DNA of 64,000 nt from Thalassospira sp. (GTDB lineage: Bacteria; Pseudomonadota; Alphaproteobacteria; Rhodospirillales; Thalassospiraceae), in the NCBI RefSeq assembly GCF_030690045.1, contig NZ_JAUYHK010000016.1:620001-684000 (forward strand), written 5' to 3'. The translations under genes and the position numbers were made by a program. Shown one piece after another: positions 44,244 through 52,547 of this stretch. How positions within the stretch are numbered: the first letter of the stretch is position 1; the number at the start of each line of letters is the position of its first letter. The notes beneath the pieces were generated by a model. That model ran no database searches, was not told where the DNA came from, and was given only the letters and a program-made list of their open reading frames with translations.

Positions 44244-44870
44244 ATGCCTTTCAAGATGGATGTTAAGATGGGAATTTGCCTGTTTCTCAATCCGATCAAG
44301 GGGGCCGGGGATGACCTGCCCGATGTCAGTGGCTATGCCACCAATATCGCGCAAATCGACCATTACGATCTGGTCGATACTGACCTCGCACCCTATGCCG
44401 CGCTGATGTTGCCCGCCCATCTGGATCAACGGTTTTTTGGCACCATGACCGGCAAGGTTGAAGATTTTCTGGATGGCGGCGGAACATTGGTTTTCAACGG
44501 TCATGTCGCTTGGCCGATGTTGCCGGAATTTAACACCTTTGTGCCGCTGGAACGTTCATCGCTGGAAAATCTGACCATTCACCGGTTATGCGATCATCCG
44601 GTGTTTGACGGGGTTGATCCCGATCATCTGACGTTCCGGCGCGGGGTTGCCGGGTTTTATGCGCGGGGATGCAATCCGCCACCCCAAGGGGCAATTGCCC
44701 TGCACGGGGTGGGGCCGGATCATCTGCCCTGCGACTGGGTCTATGATCGGCCAAAGGGCGGGCGCATCCTGATGCATGCCGGGAATGATTTGTGGATGTA
44801 TGCCGGATCGACCGACACAACGGCGCGGATTGTGCCGCAATTGTGCAACTGGGCCGCCGGGCTGAATTAA
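44244..44870 (+). CDS. hypothetical protein, GATase1/ThuA-fold-like, first of a tandem pair
   Basis: This protein of about 208 residues is not recognised as a named family. Three in-frame ATGs lie at 44244, 44256 and 44268, and the start is uncertain. It has an alternating alpha-beta look: LAPYAALMLPAHLD and KVEDFLDGGGTLVFNGHV resemble the beta-strand and flavodoxin-like loop of class I glutamine-amidotransferase-fold (ThuA-like) domains. A LCDHPVFDGV segment is also typical for that group. No catalytic Cys-His-Glu triad is evident. It lies 38 bases after the binding-protein gene, so it is probably co-transcribed, and it is a distant paralog of the next gene. Confidence 0.6.
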   Translation: MPFKMDVKMGICLFLNPIKGAGDDLPDVSGYATNIAQIDHYDLVDTDLAPYAALMLPAHLDQRFFGTMTGKVEDFLDGGGTLVFNGHVAWPMLPEFNTFVPLERSSLENLTIHRLCDHPVFDGVDPDHLTFRRGVAGFYARGCNPPPQGAIALHGVGPDHLPCDWVYDRPKGGRILMHAGNDLWMYAGSTDTTARIVPQLCNWAAGLN

Positions 44871-44880
44871 GGGAAATATC

Positions 44881-45480
44881 ATGGCACGCATCGCAGCCCT
44901 GGATGGCGGCACCTATTATCATCATCGCACCCTGTATGAACCGCGATATCGCGATTTTTTCGATGGGGTGATCTATACCCGCGACATCGCAGATGCACGG
45001 TTTGAAGATTATGACGTGCTGATTGTTTCCTGCCGCACCGATCCGTCGGTCCTGATCCCGCACCGGGCAAAATTTGAACGGTTTCTCGATGCCGGGAAAA
45101 CATTGGTGATCATGGGGTCAACCGGGCCGGGCAACTGGCTTTCGGGGGTGGACTGGCATTATACACCGACCAATTTCTGGTGGTGGAAAGAAGGCGGCAC
45201 CTTGGGCCTGCATCTGGTGTCGCCCGATCATCCATTGTTTTCACATATCACGCTGGCCGATGCGACATGGCATCATCACGGGCATTTCATCGTGCCAGAC
45301 GGGGCGACATCGCTGATTGATGTCGGCGATCTGGGATCGGTTTTGTATGAAGACCGTGTGACCAGCGCAGGTACGAAAATCGTCACCAGTCTGGATCCGA
45401 TGTATCATCACGGCAGCCATTTCATGCCCGCCACCACACGGTTTCTGGACGGGTTCCTGCCGTGGTTGCGCGGGTTATGA
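44881..45480 (+). CDS. hypothetical protein, GATase1/ThuA-fold-like, second of a tandem pair
   Basis: This 199-residue protein has no family I can name. Segments align with the preceding gene: FEDYDVLIVSCRTD, KFERFLDAGKTLVIMGS, SPDHPLFSHI and the C-terminal TTRFLDGFLPWLRGL. The two may form a heterodimer. It is rich in histidine and tryptophan (WHYTPTNFWWWKEGG, WHHHGHF, MYHHGSHF), suggesting metal or aromatic-ligand contact. ATG 44881 has AAGGGAAATATC just before it. It lies ten bases after its paralog and overlaps the convergent fusion gene by six bases. Confidence 0.6.
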   Translation: MARIAALDGGTYYHHRTLYEPRYRDFFDGVIYTRDIADARFEDYDVLIVSCRTDPSVLIPHRAKFERFLDAGKTLVIMGSTGPGNWLSGVDWHYTPTNFWWWKEGGTLGLHLVSPDHPLFSHITLADATWHHHGHFIVPDGATSLIDVGDLGSVLYEDRVTSAGTKIVTSLDPMYHHGSHFMPATTRFLDGFLPWLRGL

Positions 45481-47805
45481 CACGTCGGACTGATCGGTCT
45501 GCGTGACAAAATCCACAACATGATCAACCGCCCCGTCGATATCCTCGTTTAAAATACCGTGGCGGGTTGATCTTAGCACAGTAACGGTTTTGTGCGTCGT
45601 GCCGGTGGTGCGGCGTGCAATCATCGACGCACTGGCCGGATCGACCACCGTGTCCTCATCCCCTTGCAAAATCAAAAGCGGACATTGAATATCGGCCAGT
45701 CGCCGGTTCATTTCGGCGACGGCCTGCCGCAGATTATGCAGGCCCTGAATCGGGATATTGCGGTAATTGATATCGGGATGTTCGGATTCATTTAACCGAA
45801 AACCCAGCATTTCCTGTGCCGATGGCATCCAGCCCACCAGTTTGTTGGCCCCGTACAACAGCGGCACAAACATCAGATTGCGATTGCGGAATTTAAGCGG
45901 CGTCGCCGCCAGAACCAGCCCGGCCAGTTTTTCCGGATGGCTGGCGGCATGGATCGCGGATAACGCCCCGCCGGTCGAAAACCCGACTATGATGATCCGG
46001 TCGCAAAACGGTGACAGGATATTATAACCGCGCCGCACCGATGCCAGCCAGTCTGACCAGCGTCGCGTTTGCAGGTCATGCGGCGATGTGCCATGCCCCG
46101 ATAACCGCACCCCCATCACCGCATGGCCCGATGCCGCCAGACGGTCGCCCAGATTGCGCAATTCCGCCGGGGATGCCAGAAAACCATGCACAACCAGAAT
46201 CCCGGTTCTGGAATGATCACCAGGCGGCAGATGCAGGTATGGCCTTGCATCAGCACTGGCGGTTTCCTGACCATTGATGGCGGCAAATTTCGGGCGCTGA
46301 AACTTGGCGTGGTTCCATTGCCAGGACCGCATTTCATCATCAAATCGCAATTGCGCCATTGCGGTGGCCGACAGGGTATCGACTTGCTGGCGGGCGGTGA
46401 TCAGGGCATCCCACGCCGATCGGATCGGGGCCATTTCATTGGCATAGACCATCACCGGATTATCCATGCGGATCTGATGAAAATCTGCCTCGGCCTGTAA
46501 TTTCGGCAGGAAACAATACCGCCCTTCGCGCCGTTCGATCAGGCCCTTGGTGACGGCAATATCGATAAATTGCCGGATTTGCGGACAATTACGGTCAAAT
46601 ATCCCGATATAGCTGGCGGGATTGCGCATGCCGCGATGCAGATGAATGTCCGGTGCGTTTTGCGCATTCTTGATCGCCAGATACAGGGTTTTGTCAAAAT
46701 GGCCGATATCAACCTCGTTGATACCCTCGGCAATCAGCATCATGATCAGTCGCGATGCCAGATGGCTGACATTCAGGGTCAGATTGGCATACATCATCGC
46801 CATGCCCTGATCGCGGAACGGTACAATATGCCGTGACAGGCTGTGACGCATCACGCGGTCGCGCAAACCGGGCGATGGCGGGCGAAACAGATCATCAAGG
46901 GATGTCGCCCCGGCTACATTATGCGCCAGCATCTTGCGATCAAACCAGTTAAACCGCCCGCGCGGATCCATCGGATCGCCCAGCCGGATATCCATATCGG
47001 TGCGCCTCAGCAGCAGATTGCCCTCAATCAGCATTTCCTCGGCCATGCGCGGGCTTAACCCGCCCGAAAACATATCGGCCCCCCATGCCAGCAAATTCTG
47101 ATCCATTCGCAACGGATGAAAGGTGATATTGGCAGGAAACACCAAAGTCGGGCGTAAAATGGCGGCATGCAGGGCATCGGGGCTCATCTCAAGCCGGGTG
47201 GCCCATTGTTCCAGAAGGGCGTCCTTGCGCGCCGGTTTTCGGTCAATCAGTTCGCCCAGCCCGGCCTTGAATCCGTCAAGGGCCAGTGCAAGGATGGCCG
47301 CACCGCTGTGATGGGCGCGGCGTTGATCAGCCGATTTGGAATAAATGCTGTAATCCTGCTTTTTGTCGCCCGGATGATCATCGCCGAGCAACACGCGGCG
47401 GTCCTTGACCATGCCGCCTTCGGGAAAAATCACCACCTTGCCGCCGCGCAGGATTTCCTCGGCCAGAAACGGCAACAGGCGCGGATAATCATTGGGTACC
47501 CCGCCCAGCGATGCCAGATAACGGCCCAGACGGCTGTCACCGGCAAAAAATTCACCCGATGCAACCGACCGGCAATAAACCCCGGTTTCAGCCGCAATCA
47601 GATATTGCGGGATAAAGGTTTCAAACCGGGCGAAATGGTTGAACATGAAAATATCGCCCGCCGCCAGATGTTCGCGGTCGCCATGCAGTTTGATGTTGAT
47701 TTCCAGCCGGGATCGCAAGGCCCCCATCGCCCGCATCGTCCATTCGCAGGCCTGCGGGCTGATGGCATATTTTTGCCGTTCGATCTGCCGGAAATCCATA
47801 TTCAT
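45475..47805 (-). CDS. PlsC-like acyltransferase fused to an alpha/beta hydrolase
   Basis: This 776-residue two-domain protein has no signal peptide. The N-terminal part (about 1-300) is an acyltransferase with NHFARFE in place of the usual NHxxxxD motif and FPEGG as motif III. The central part (about 300-500) is helical and unassigned. The C-terminal part (about 530-765) is an alpha/beta hydrolase with VVHGFLASP, the nucleophile elbow GFSTGG, an acid-loop QGDEDTVVD and the histidine in STRHGIL. This may couple lysolipid acylation with ester hydrolysis, but substrates are unknown. It is divergent from the MFS gene at 48008 and overlaps the convergent tandem-pair gene. Confidence 0.75.
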   Translation of the reverse strand: MNMDFRQIERQKYAISPQACEWTMRAMGALRSRLEINIKLHGDREHLAAGDIFMFNHFARFETFIPQYLIAAETGVYCRSVASGEFFAGDSRLGRYLASLGGVPNDYPRLLPFLAEEILRGGKVVIFPEGGMVKDRRVLLGDDHPGDKKQDYSIYSKSADQRRAHHSGAAILALALDGFKAGLGELIDRKPARKDALLEQWATRLEMSPDALHAAILRPTLVFPANITFHPLRMDQNLLAWGADMFSGGLSPRMAEEMLIEGNLLLRRTDMDIRLGDPMDPRGRFNWFDRKMLAHNVAGATSLDDLFRPPSPGLRDRVMRHSLSRHIVPFRDQGMAMMYANLTLNVSHLASRLIMMLIAEGINEVDIGHFDKTLYLAIKNAQNAPDIHLHRGMRNPASYIGIFDRNCPQIRQFIDIAVTKGLIERREGRYCFLPKLQAEADFHQIRMDNPVMVYANEMAPIRSAWDALITARQQVDTLSATAMAQLRFDDEMRSWQWNHAKFQRPKFAAINGQETASADARPYLHLPPGDHSRTGILVVHGFLASPAELRNLGDRLAASGHAVMGVRLSGHGTSPHDLQTRRWSDWLASVRRGYNILSPFCDRIIIVGFSTGGALSAIHAASHPEKLAGLVLAATPLKFRNRNLMFVPLLYGANKLVGWMPSAQEMLGFRLNESEHPDINYRNIPIQGLHNLRQAVAEMNRRLADIQCPLLILQGDEDTVVDPASASMIARRTTGTTHKTVTVLRSTRHGILNEDIDGAVDHVVDFVTQTDQSDVS

Positions 47806-48007
47806 GCGTATATGACCTGTGCTGACCTGATGATATGTGGGAATGCAGGATCCATGATAAAACGGGCCGGATTAAGATTGTTATATATGGGGAATATCGC
47901 CCGGTGCAAACCGCGTCGGGATCATGTTATCGTCATAAAAACCAGACCATTGTCATTCTGTCTGTTTTCCCACCTGTTGGGGCCGTCTTGCGCCCGTCGG
48001 AGTCACC

Positions 48008-49288
48008 GTGCCGCCTGCCATTCCTTCTGTTTCGGTTTTTCGGGACCGTAATTTTGTGTTGTTTCTGATCGGCCAGATGATCAGCACACAAGGATTGTGG
48101 ATTCAGAAAATTGCCATGGCGTGGCTGGCATGGACCCTGACCGGCTCGGCCTTCTGGACCGGGTTTATTGCCGCCCTGAATTTTGCCCCGGCGGTGCTGT
48201 TGGGGCCGGTCTTCGGCGTGATGGCCGATCGGGTTGATTTGCGCCGCATGGCGATGATCCTCAATGCCGCCATGGCGGCAATTGCCGTGGCGCTGATGGC
48301 GATGTCGTGGGCCGGTTATATCAATCTGTTCTGGATGGTGGTTTTTTCGGCGGCCAATGGCATTGTCGCCAGTGCGATGACGCCAGTGCGTCTTGCATTG
48401 GTGCCGATCATTGTCCGGCGCGAACATATGAGCCGGGCGGTGACCTATGCCGCGATGAATTTCAATATTTCCCGTCTGGTCGGGCCTGCAATCGGCAGTC
48501 TGGTGATTGCATCGGCCGGGGTCGGGGCCGCATTTTTGATCAATGCGCTCAGTTATCTGCCCTTTGTCTTTATTCTGGGCCTGTTGCATATCCATGTGGA
48601 ACACGCGCCCGATGCCAAAAGCCGCCGGGTGCTGGCGGCCCTTGTCGATGGGGCGTCCTATGCCGTTAATCATCCCATGATTCGCTCGGTTTTGGGTCTG
48701 TCCTGTTTTGTCGCGCTGGTCGGGACCGGGATGGTTGAATTGCTGCCGGTGTTTTCCGATGCGGTTTATGAACGCGGCGTCACCGGGCTGGGCATTTTAT
48801 CATCGGCGGCGGGGATCGGGGCGGTGGCATCGACCCTGATGATGTCGCAATTGCCGTCCGAACCGTATCATTTCAAACGCATTGCAATTATCGGGGCGTT
48901 TCTGGCCGGATGCGGGCTGATCGGGCTTGGCTTTGCGCCTTGGTTTGAACTGGCGGTGGTGCTGGTGGTGCTGTCCGGGTTTGGCCTGACGGCGGTCGGG
49001 GTCGGATCGCAAACCGCCTTGCAGCTTGCCGTCGATAACACTCTGCGGGGCCGGGTAATGAGTTTCTGGAGTGCGACCAGTTTTGGCGGCATTGCGCTGG
49101 GTGGGACCCTGCTGGGGGCGATTTCGGAATTTGCCGGGGTTCAGATCACCGCCCGCGGATCTGGCATTTTGATTGTGCTGGCCGCAATCTTTGCCGGATG
49201 GCGATTGTGCCAAAATTTTGCCACACCTGACGGGCAAACACCGCATGCCCTGCCGGGGAAATCACCGGACGCGCCGCCGGAATCGTAA
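48008..49288 (+). CDS. MFS transporter, EntS/DHA3-like
   Basis: This 426-residue major-facilitator protein has about twelve hydrophobic segments and resembles the PF05977/EntS group of exporters (FRDRNFVLFLIGQMISTQGLWIQ, then GVMADRVDLRRMAM). EntS exports enterobactin, which is suggestive beside the iron region, but most relatives have no known substrate. Start is GTG 48008, preceded by GGAG; no ATG lies near. The C-terminal tail is proline-rich. About 200 bases separate it from the divergent fusion gene, and I see no distinct operator in that gap. Confidence 0.78.
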   Translation: MPPAIPSVSVFRDRNFVLFLIGQMISTQGLWIQKIAMAWLAWTLTGSAFWTGFIAALNFAPAVLLGPVFGVMADRVDLRRMAMILNAAMAAIAVALMAMSWAGYINLFWMVVFSAANGIVASAMTPVRLALVPIIVRREHMSRAVTYAAMNFNISRLVGPAIGSLVIASAGVGAAFLINALSYLPFVFILGLLHIHVEHAPDAKSRRVLAALVDGASYAVNHPMIRSVLGLSCFVALVGTGMVELLPVFSDAVYERGVTGLGILSSAAGIGAVASTLMMSQLPSEPYHFKRIAIIGAFLAGCGLIGLGFAPWFELAVVLVVLSGFGLTAVGVGSQTALQLAVDNTLRGRVMSFWSATSFGGIALGGTLLGAISEFAGVQITARGSGILIVLAAIFAGWRLCQNFATPDGQTPHALPGKSPDAPPES

Positions 49289-49377
49289 CAATTGTTTAAG
49301 TTTCCTGTGGCTAAACATGGATGTACGGATATGCAGGGCAAAGATTTGGATGATCAGTCACTTTTGACGGGGGAATA

Positions 49378-49944
49378 ATGCGGCATATTTCGGTTGTGGT
49401 TTTGTGTGTCTTGCTGGCGGGATGTTTTTCAACCGCCAAAAGTGCACCCCAAATGGTGCAGATGCCGGATCACGAAGCTGCAATGTCGGCAATGCCGGTC
49501 TCCTTGCCCTCGCCGCGCCTCAAACCTTTTCCGCCGACCGATGAATTCCTGCAATGCGTGCCTTATGCCCGTGCGGTGTCCGGGATTGAAATTTATGGTG
49601 ATGCCTGGACATGGTGGGATCAGGCCGGGGAGAAATATTCCCGTGGTTCAACGCCTCAGATCGGTTCGGTTCTGGCCCTGAAAAAAACCAAAAACCTCAG
49701 TTATGGCCATGTCGCCGTGGTGGCATCGGTTCAGGATTCCCGCAACATTATGGTCAATCACGCCAATTGGGGCAGTGATTCACGCACGCGCGGCAAAATG
49801 CATCTGCGTCAGCCGGTGCGCGATGTCTCGCCCCATAATGACTGGTCGCAGGTGCAGATGATGAATACCGTTGGCACCTTTGGCCGCAGTTATCCGGCGC
49901 ATGGCTTTATCTATCAGCAACACCAGACAGCCGAAGCCAACTGA
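49378..49944 (+). CDS. CHAP-domain lipoprotein, putative peptidoglycan amidase
   Basis: This 188-residue exported lipoprotein has signal peptide and lipobox LLAGC with Cys16 as the lipidation site. A CHAP domain follows at about 60-180, with the catalytic Cys in LQCVPYAR and His in YGHVAVVASV. CHAP enzymes cut peptidoglycan amide bonds, so a periplasmic wall-remodelling role is likely. The ribosome-binding site GGGGG lies ahead of ATG 49378. It is convergent with bioB, with two hairpins in the gap. Confidence 0.8.
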   Translation: MRHISVVVLCVLLAGCFSTAKSAPQMVQMPDHEAAMSAMPVSLPSPRLKPFPPTDEFLQCVPYARAVSGIEIYGDAWTWWDQAGEKYSRGSTPQIGSVLALKKTKNLSYGHVAVVASVQDSRNIMVNHANWGSDSRTRGKMHLRQPVRDVSPHNDWSQVQMMNTVGTFGRSYPAHGFIYQQHQTAEAN

Positions 49945-49949
49945 AAAAA

Positions 49950-50007
49950 GACGAAGGCCCGGTGGGGCAGGCGCTTCGTCAGGAAGAACCGGATTGTTTT
50001 CCGGTTC
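49950..50007. terminator. pair of hairpins between the CHAP gene and bioB
   Basis: GACGAAG/CTTCGTC (49950-49980) and GAACCGG/CCGGTTC (49986-50007) form two 7-bp stems in the convergent gap. Neither is followed by a clear T-run, so terminator function is only probable. Confidence 0.4.
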
Positions 50008-50024
50008 GGGGGCTTTGGATATAA

Positions 50025-50999
50025 TCAGGCCACCATCCGCGCCAACGCCCTGAACAATGCCGTATCGCTGCTTTCTTCCGGGTTGGGCGTGGTCAGCAGT
50101 TTTTCACCGTAAAAAATCGAATTGGCCCCGGCCAGCAGGCACATGATCTGGGCCTCGCGCGACAGGTCGGTGCGCCCGGCCGACAGCCGCACGGTCGATG
50201 CCGGCATGATGATCCGCGCCGTGGCAATCATGCGCACCAGTTCCAAAGCATCCACCGGGTCCCGATGGGCAAGCGGCGTACCCGCCACCGGCACCAGGGC
50301 GTTGATCGGCACACTTTCGGGATGCGGCGCAAATCCGGCCAGCACCTGAAGCATCGAGGCACGGTCGCGGATACTTTCACCCATACCGATGATCCCGCCG
50401 CAACACAGATCAATCCCCGCCCTGCGTACCGCAGACAGGGTGTCAAGCCGGTCCTGCCAGGTGCGGGTGGTGATGATCTTGCCGTAAAATTCCGGGCTGG
50501 TATCCAGATTGTGGTTATAGGCCGTCAGTCCGGCGGCGGCCAGACGTTCGGCATGGCAGGGTTCGAGCATGCCAAGGGTAACGCAGGCCTCCATGCCAAG
50601 ACCACGCACCCCGCGTACCATCTCGATCACGGCATCAAAGGCGGCCCCGTCGCGCACCCGCCGCCATGCCGCCCCCATGCAGAATCGTTCCGCCCCGACC
50701 GATCTGGCACGTTCGGCAAGGGCAATCACCGATACCGGGTCCATCAATTGTTCCCGATCTATTTTGACCTCGCGGTGGTGCGCCGATTGCGGGCAATAGG
50801 CGCAATCTTCGGGGCAACCACCGGTCTTGATCGACAGCAGGCTGGCCTTTTGCAAATGATCGGGATCGTGGCGGGCACGATGGACCGCATTGGCGCGGCC
50901 CATCAGTTCCAGCAAGGGTGCGCAATAAATCGCCTCAATCTCGTCCACGGTCCAGTCGTGCCGCAGGGTATTGTCGATTGCCGGGTTTTGCATGTTCAT
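50025..50999 (-). CDS. bioB: biotin synthase
   Basis: This 324-residue radical-SAM enzyme inserts sulfur into dethiobiotin. The cluster motif CxxxCxxC is intact in [10 protein letters not shown]. The family blocks [27 protein letters not shown] and [12 protein letters not shown] are present, together with the arginine-bearing SAGRTDLS segment that binds the auxiliary 2Fe-2S cluster. It overlaps bioY by four bases, so the two are one transcript. The rest of the biotin operon (bioF, A, D) is not in this window. Confidence 0.95.
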   Translation of the reverse strand: MNMQNPAIDNTLRHDWTVDEIEAIYCAPLLELMGRANAVHRARHDPDHLQKASLLSIKTGGCPEDCAYCPQSAHHREVKIDREQLMDPVSVIALAERARSVGAERFCMGAAWRRVRDGAAFDAVIEMVRGVRGLGMEACVTLGMLEPCHAERLAAAGLTAYNHNLDTSPEFYGKIITTRTWQDRLDTLSAVRRAGIDLCCGGIIGMGESIRDRASMLQVLAGFAPHPESVPINALVPVAGTPLAHRDPVDALELVRMIATARIIMPASTVRLSAGRTDLSREAQIMCLLAGANSIFYGEKLLTTPNPEESSDTALFRALARMVA

Positions 51000-51571
51000 G
51001 CGACATTTCCGGTGCGGTGCTGGATCAGGCGGGCAAGGGCCGCACTGCCAAGGGCAACCAGTGCGATCTTGATCGTGTCACCGGCAATGAACGGGGTGAA
51101 ACCAAGCTCTGCCACCTTTTCAAGCGGTACAAAAACCGCCAGCCACGCCAGCCCCAGAACATAAACCGGTACCATGCCCGCCATCATGATGGCAAACCGC
51201 GCCAAAGGACGGCGGCCTTGCGCCCATGCCCCGACCAGCAGGATGGCCATCAGATAACCCAGCAAATATCCCCCCGTCGGACCGGCCATATAGGCAAGGC
51301 CGATGCCGCGTTCCGGTGTCCCGGCAAAAACCGGCAGGCCAACGGCCCCGGCGGCCAGATAGGCCAGAAAGGTGGCTCCGCCAAGGCGCGGGCCGCTGGC
51401 AAGGGCAATTGCCATGACGGCCATGGTTTGCAAGGTCATCGGCACCGGCCAGAACGGCACGGTGATTTTGGCACTGGCCGTCAGGATCGCCACACCTGCC
51501 AGCACCATCAGGCTGTATTTCAGGGCGGATGGAATTCGGCTTTCGGCCGGTTTGGAAAGGGTCGTGCGCAT
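50996..51571 (-). CDS. bioY: biotin transporter substrate-binding subunit BioY
   Basis: This 191-residue membrane protein is the S component of the ECF-type biotin importer. It has about five to six helices and the BioY signature ([25 protein letters not shown], then [17 protein letters not shown]). I chose ATG 51571 after AAAGGTGA; the frame is open to 51628. No bioM/bioN energising genes accompany it; solitary BioY proteins exist. A BioR box lies 35 bases upstream of the start. Confidence 0.92.
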   Translation of the reverse strand: MRTTLSKPAESRIPSALKYSLMVLAGVAILTASAKITVPFWPVPMTLQTMAVMAIALASGPRLGGATFLAYLAAGAVGLPVFAGTPERGIGLAYMAGPTGGYLLGYLMAILLVGAWAQGRRPLARFAIMMAGMVPVYVLGLAWLAVFVPLEKVAELGFTPFIAGDTIKIALVALGSAALARLIQHRTGNVA

Positions 51572-51605
51572 GGGGATATCACCTTTCTTGGCGGTGGATT
51601 TAAAA

Positions 51606-51615
51606 TTATAGATAA
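51606..51615. promoter_or_regulatory. BioR box upstream of bioY-bioB
   Basis: TTATAGATAA is an exact match to the BioR recognition pattern described for alphaproteobacteria (TTATMKATAA). It lies 35-44 bases upstream of the bioY ATG, where a bound repressor would block transcription. Confidence 0.8.
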
Positions 51616-51745
51616 AATTTAATATCATCTATTATTACGCCGAGATATTGGGCTGAAATCAATCCCAAAAATCAATAATTATCGCAAAACTGCCTATATA
51701 AGTGGTGCATATGATTTATATATATATGATTTTAAAAGATAAATT

Positions 51746-51755
51746 TTATCTATAA
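51746..51755. promoter_or_regulatory. second BioR box in the bioY-bioR gap
   Basis: TTATCTATAA also matches the pattern exactly. It is 175 bases upstream of bioY and 70 beyond the bioR stop. A second upstream promoter for bioY-bioB, or looping with the site at 51606, are possible explanations. Confidence 0.7.
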
Positions 51756-51824
51756 AATTTGGGATTTTGACGCAAAAATGCATCCCGACAGATGCTGGGG
51801 GGATTAAAATCTGGATTTTGTGCG

Positions 51825-52475
51825 TCAGGATGCGGTGCGGGACCGGGTTTTGGTGCCAGGAGGGGTGCCGATCCATTTGACATGGCGGGCAAGGGTTGCG
51901 GCGGCAACATCGAATTGCCGTTCGCGCAGGGCTTTCAGGATGGCGCGATGATCCTGATCGGTCGGGGCTTCCCATTCCATGCGAAACCCGGAAAACAGGA
52001 ACCGGGCGCTGGCCGCATGCAAATCATCAATCGCCGTCATCAGGCGCGGCATGCCACAGGGGGCAAGGATCAGGCGGTGAAAGGCGCGATTGGCTTCTTC
52101 CCATGCCCGGACATCGGGGGCGTTTTCCCCGGCGCGATTGATCGCTTCGGCCTCGTTCAGAATGGCACCTGTCAGATGCGGGGCGGCATGGCGCAGGGCA
52201 AGAACCTCAAGGGCGGCACGCATTTCGGCCACTTCGCGGACTTCGGCAATATCGAAACTGGCAACGCGCACCCCGCGTCGCGGTTCACTCACAACAAGGC
52301 CCTGGGCCTCCAGCCTGCGGAACGCCTCGCGCACGGGGACGTGGCTTGCGCCGAATTCTTCGGCAAAATGGTCCTGCCGCAATTTGCTGCCCGGCGCAAA
52401 TTCTCCGGCAATGATGCGCTCCGCAAGTGCGCGGGTGATCCTGCCGGTGATGGTGTCGTCTTTGTCATGTGCCAT
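51825..52475 (-). CDS. bioR: BioR-type GntR family regulator of biotin genes
   Basis: This 216-residue GntR regulator has a winged helix at about 10-75 (LRQDHFAEEFGASHVPVREAFRRLEAQG) and an FCD ligand domain at about 85-205 (MRAALEVLALRHAAPHL). Identity as BioR comes from context: it is next to bioY-bioB, and BioR boxes flank it. One box, TTATAGATAA, lies only five bases before its own ATG, leaving almost no room for a ribosome-binding site, so autorepression and possibly a leaderless message are likely. In alphaproteobacteria BioR replaces the repressor activity of BirA. Confidence 0.85.
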   Translation of the reverse strand: MAHDKDDTITGRITRALAERIIAGEFAPGSKLRQDHFAEEFGASHVPVREAFRRLEAQGLVVSEPRRGVRVASFDIAEVREVAEMRAALEVLALRHAAPHLTGAILNEAEAINRAGENAPDVRAWEEANRAFHRLILAPCGMPRLMTAIDDLHAASARFLFSGFRMEWEAPTDQDHRAILKALRERQFDVAAATLARHVKWIGTPPGTKTRSRTAS

Positions 52476-52479
52476 GATT

Positions 52480-52489
52480 TTATAGATAA
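52480..52489. promoter_or_regulatory. BioR box at the bioR start
   Basis: TTATAGATAA matches the BioR pattern exactly and begins five bases upstream of the bioR ATG (minus strand). It overlaps a -10-like TATTAT on that strand, implying autorepression. Confidence 0.75.
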
Positions 52490-52492
52490 TAT

Positions 52493-52519
52493 GTGCGCAC
52501 CTGAATGTCGAGTGCGCAC
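52493..52519. repeat. two copies of the palindrome GTGCGCAC between the Anbu gene and bioR
   Basis: Perfect 8-bp palindromes at 52493-52500 and 52512-52519 have centres 19 bp apart. Together, extended by TG and CA, they form a 9-bp inverted repeat with an 11-base loop. This can be a tandem operator or a hairpin at the end of the Anbu operon. No T-run follows. Confidence 0.55.
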
Positions 52520-52547
52520 ATCTTGCGGAGCGGGCAACCAGCCGCCC

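Larger units (their letters stand above)
51572..51824. other. AT-rich gap between bioY and bioR
   Basis: A gene-free stretch of about 250 bases, much more AT-rich than the surroundings, with runs such as TATATATATGATTTTAAAAG. It holds two BioR boxes and presumably the bioY-bioB promoter. I see no further gene or RNA in it. Confidence 0.6.

Noticed and set aside
47806-48007. Regulatory element between the fusion gene and the MFS gene
   Set aside because: The 200-base divergent gap contains AT-rich patches but no palindrome or promoter pair I could defend.
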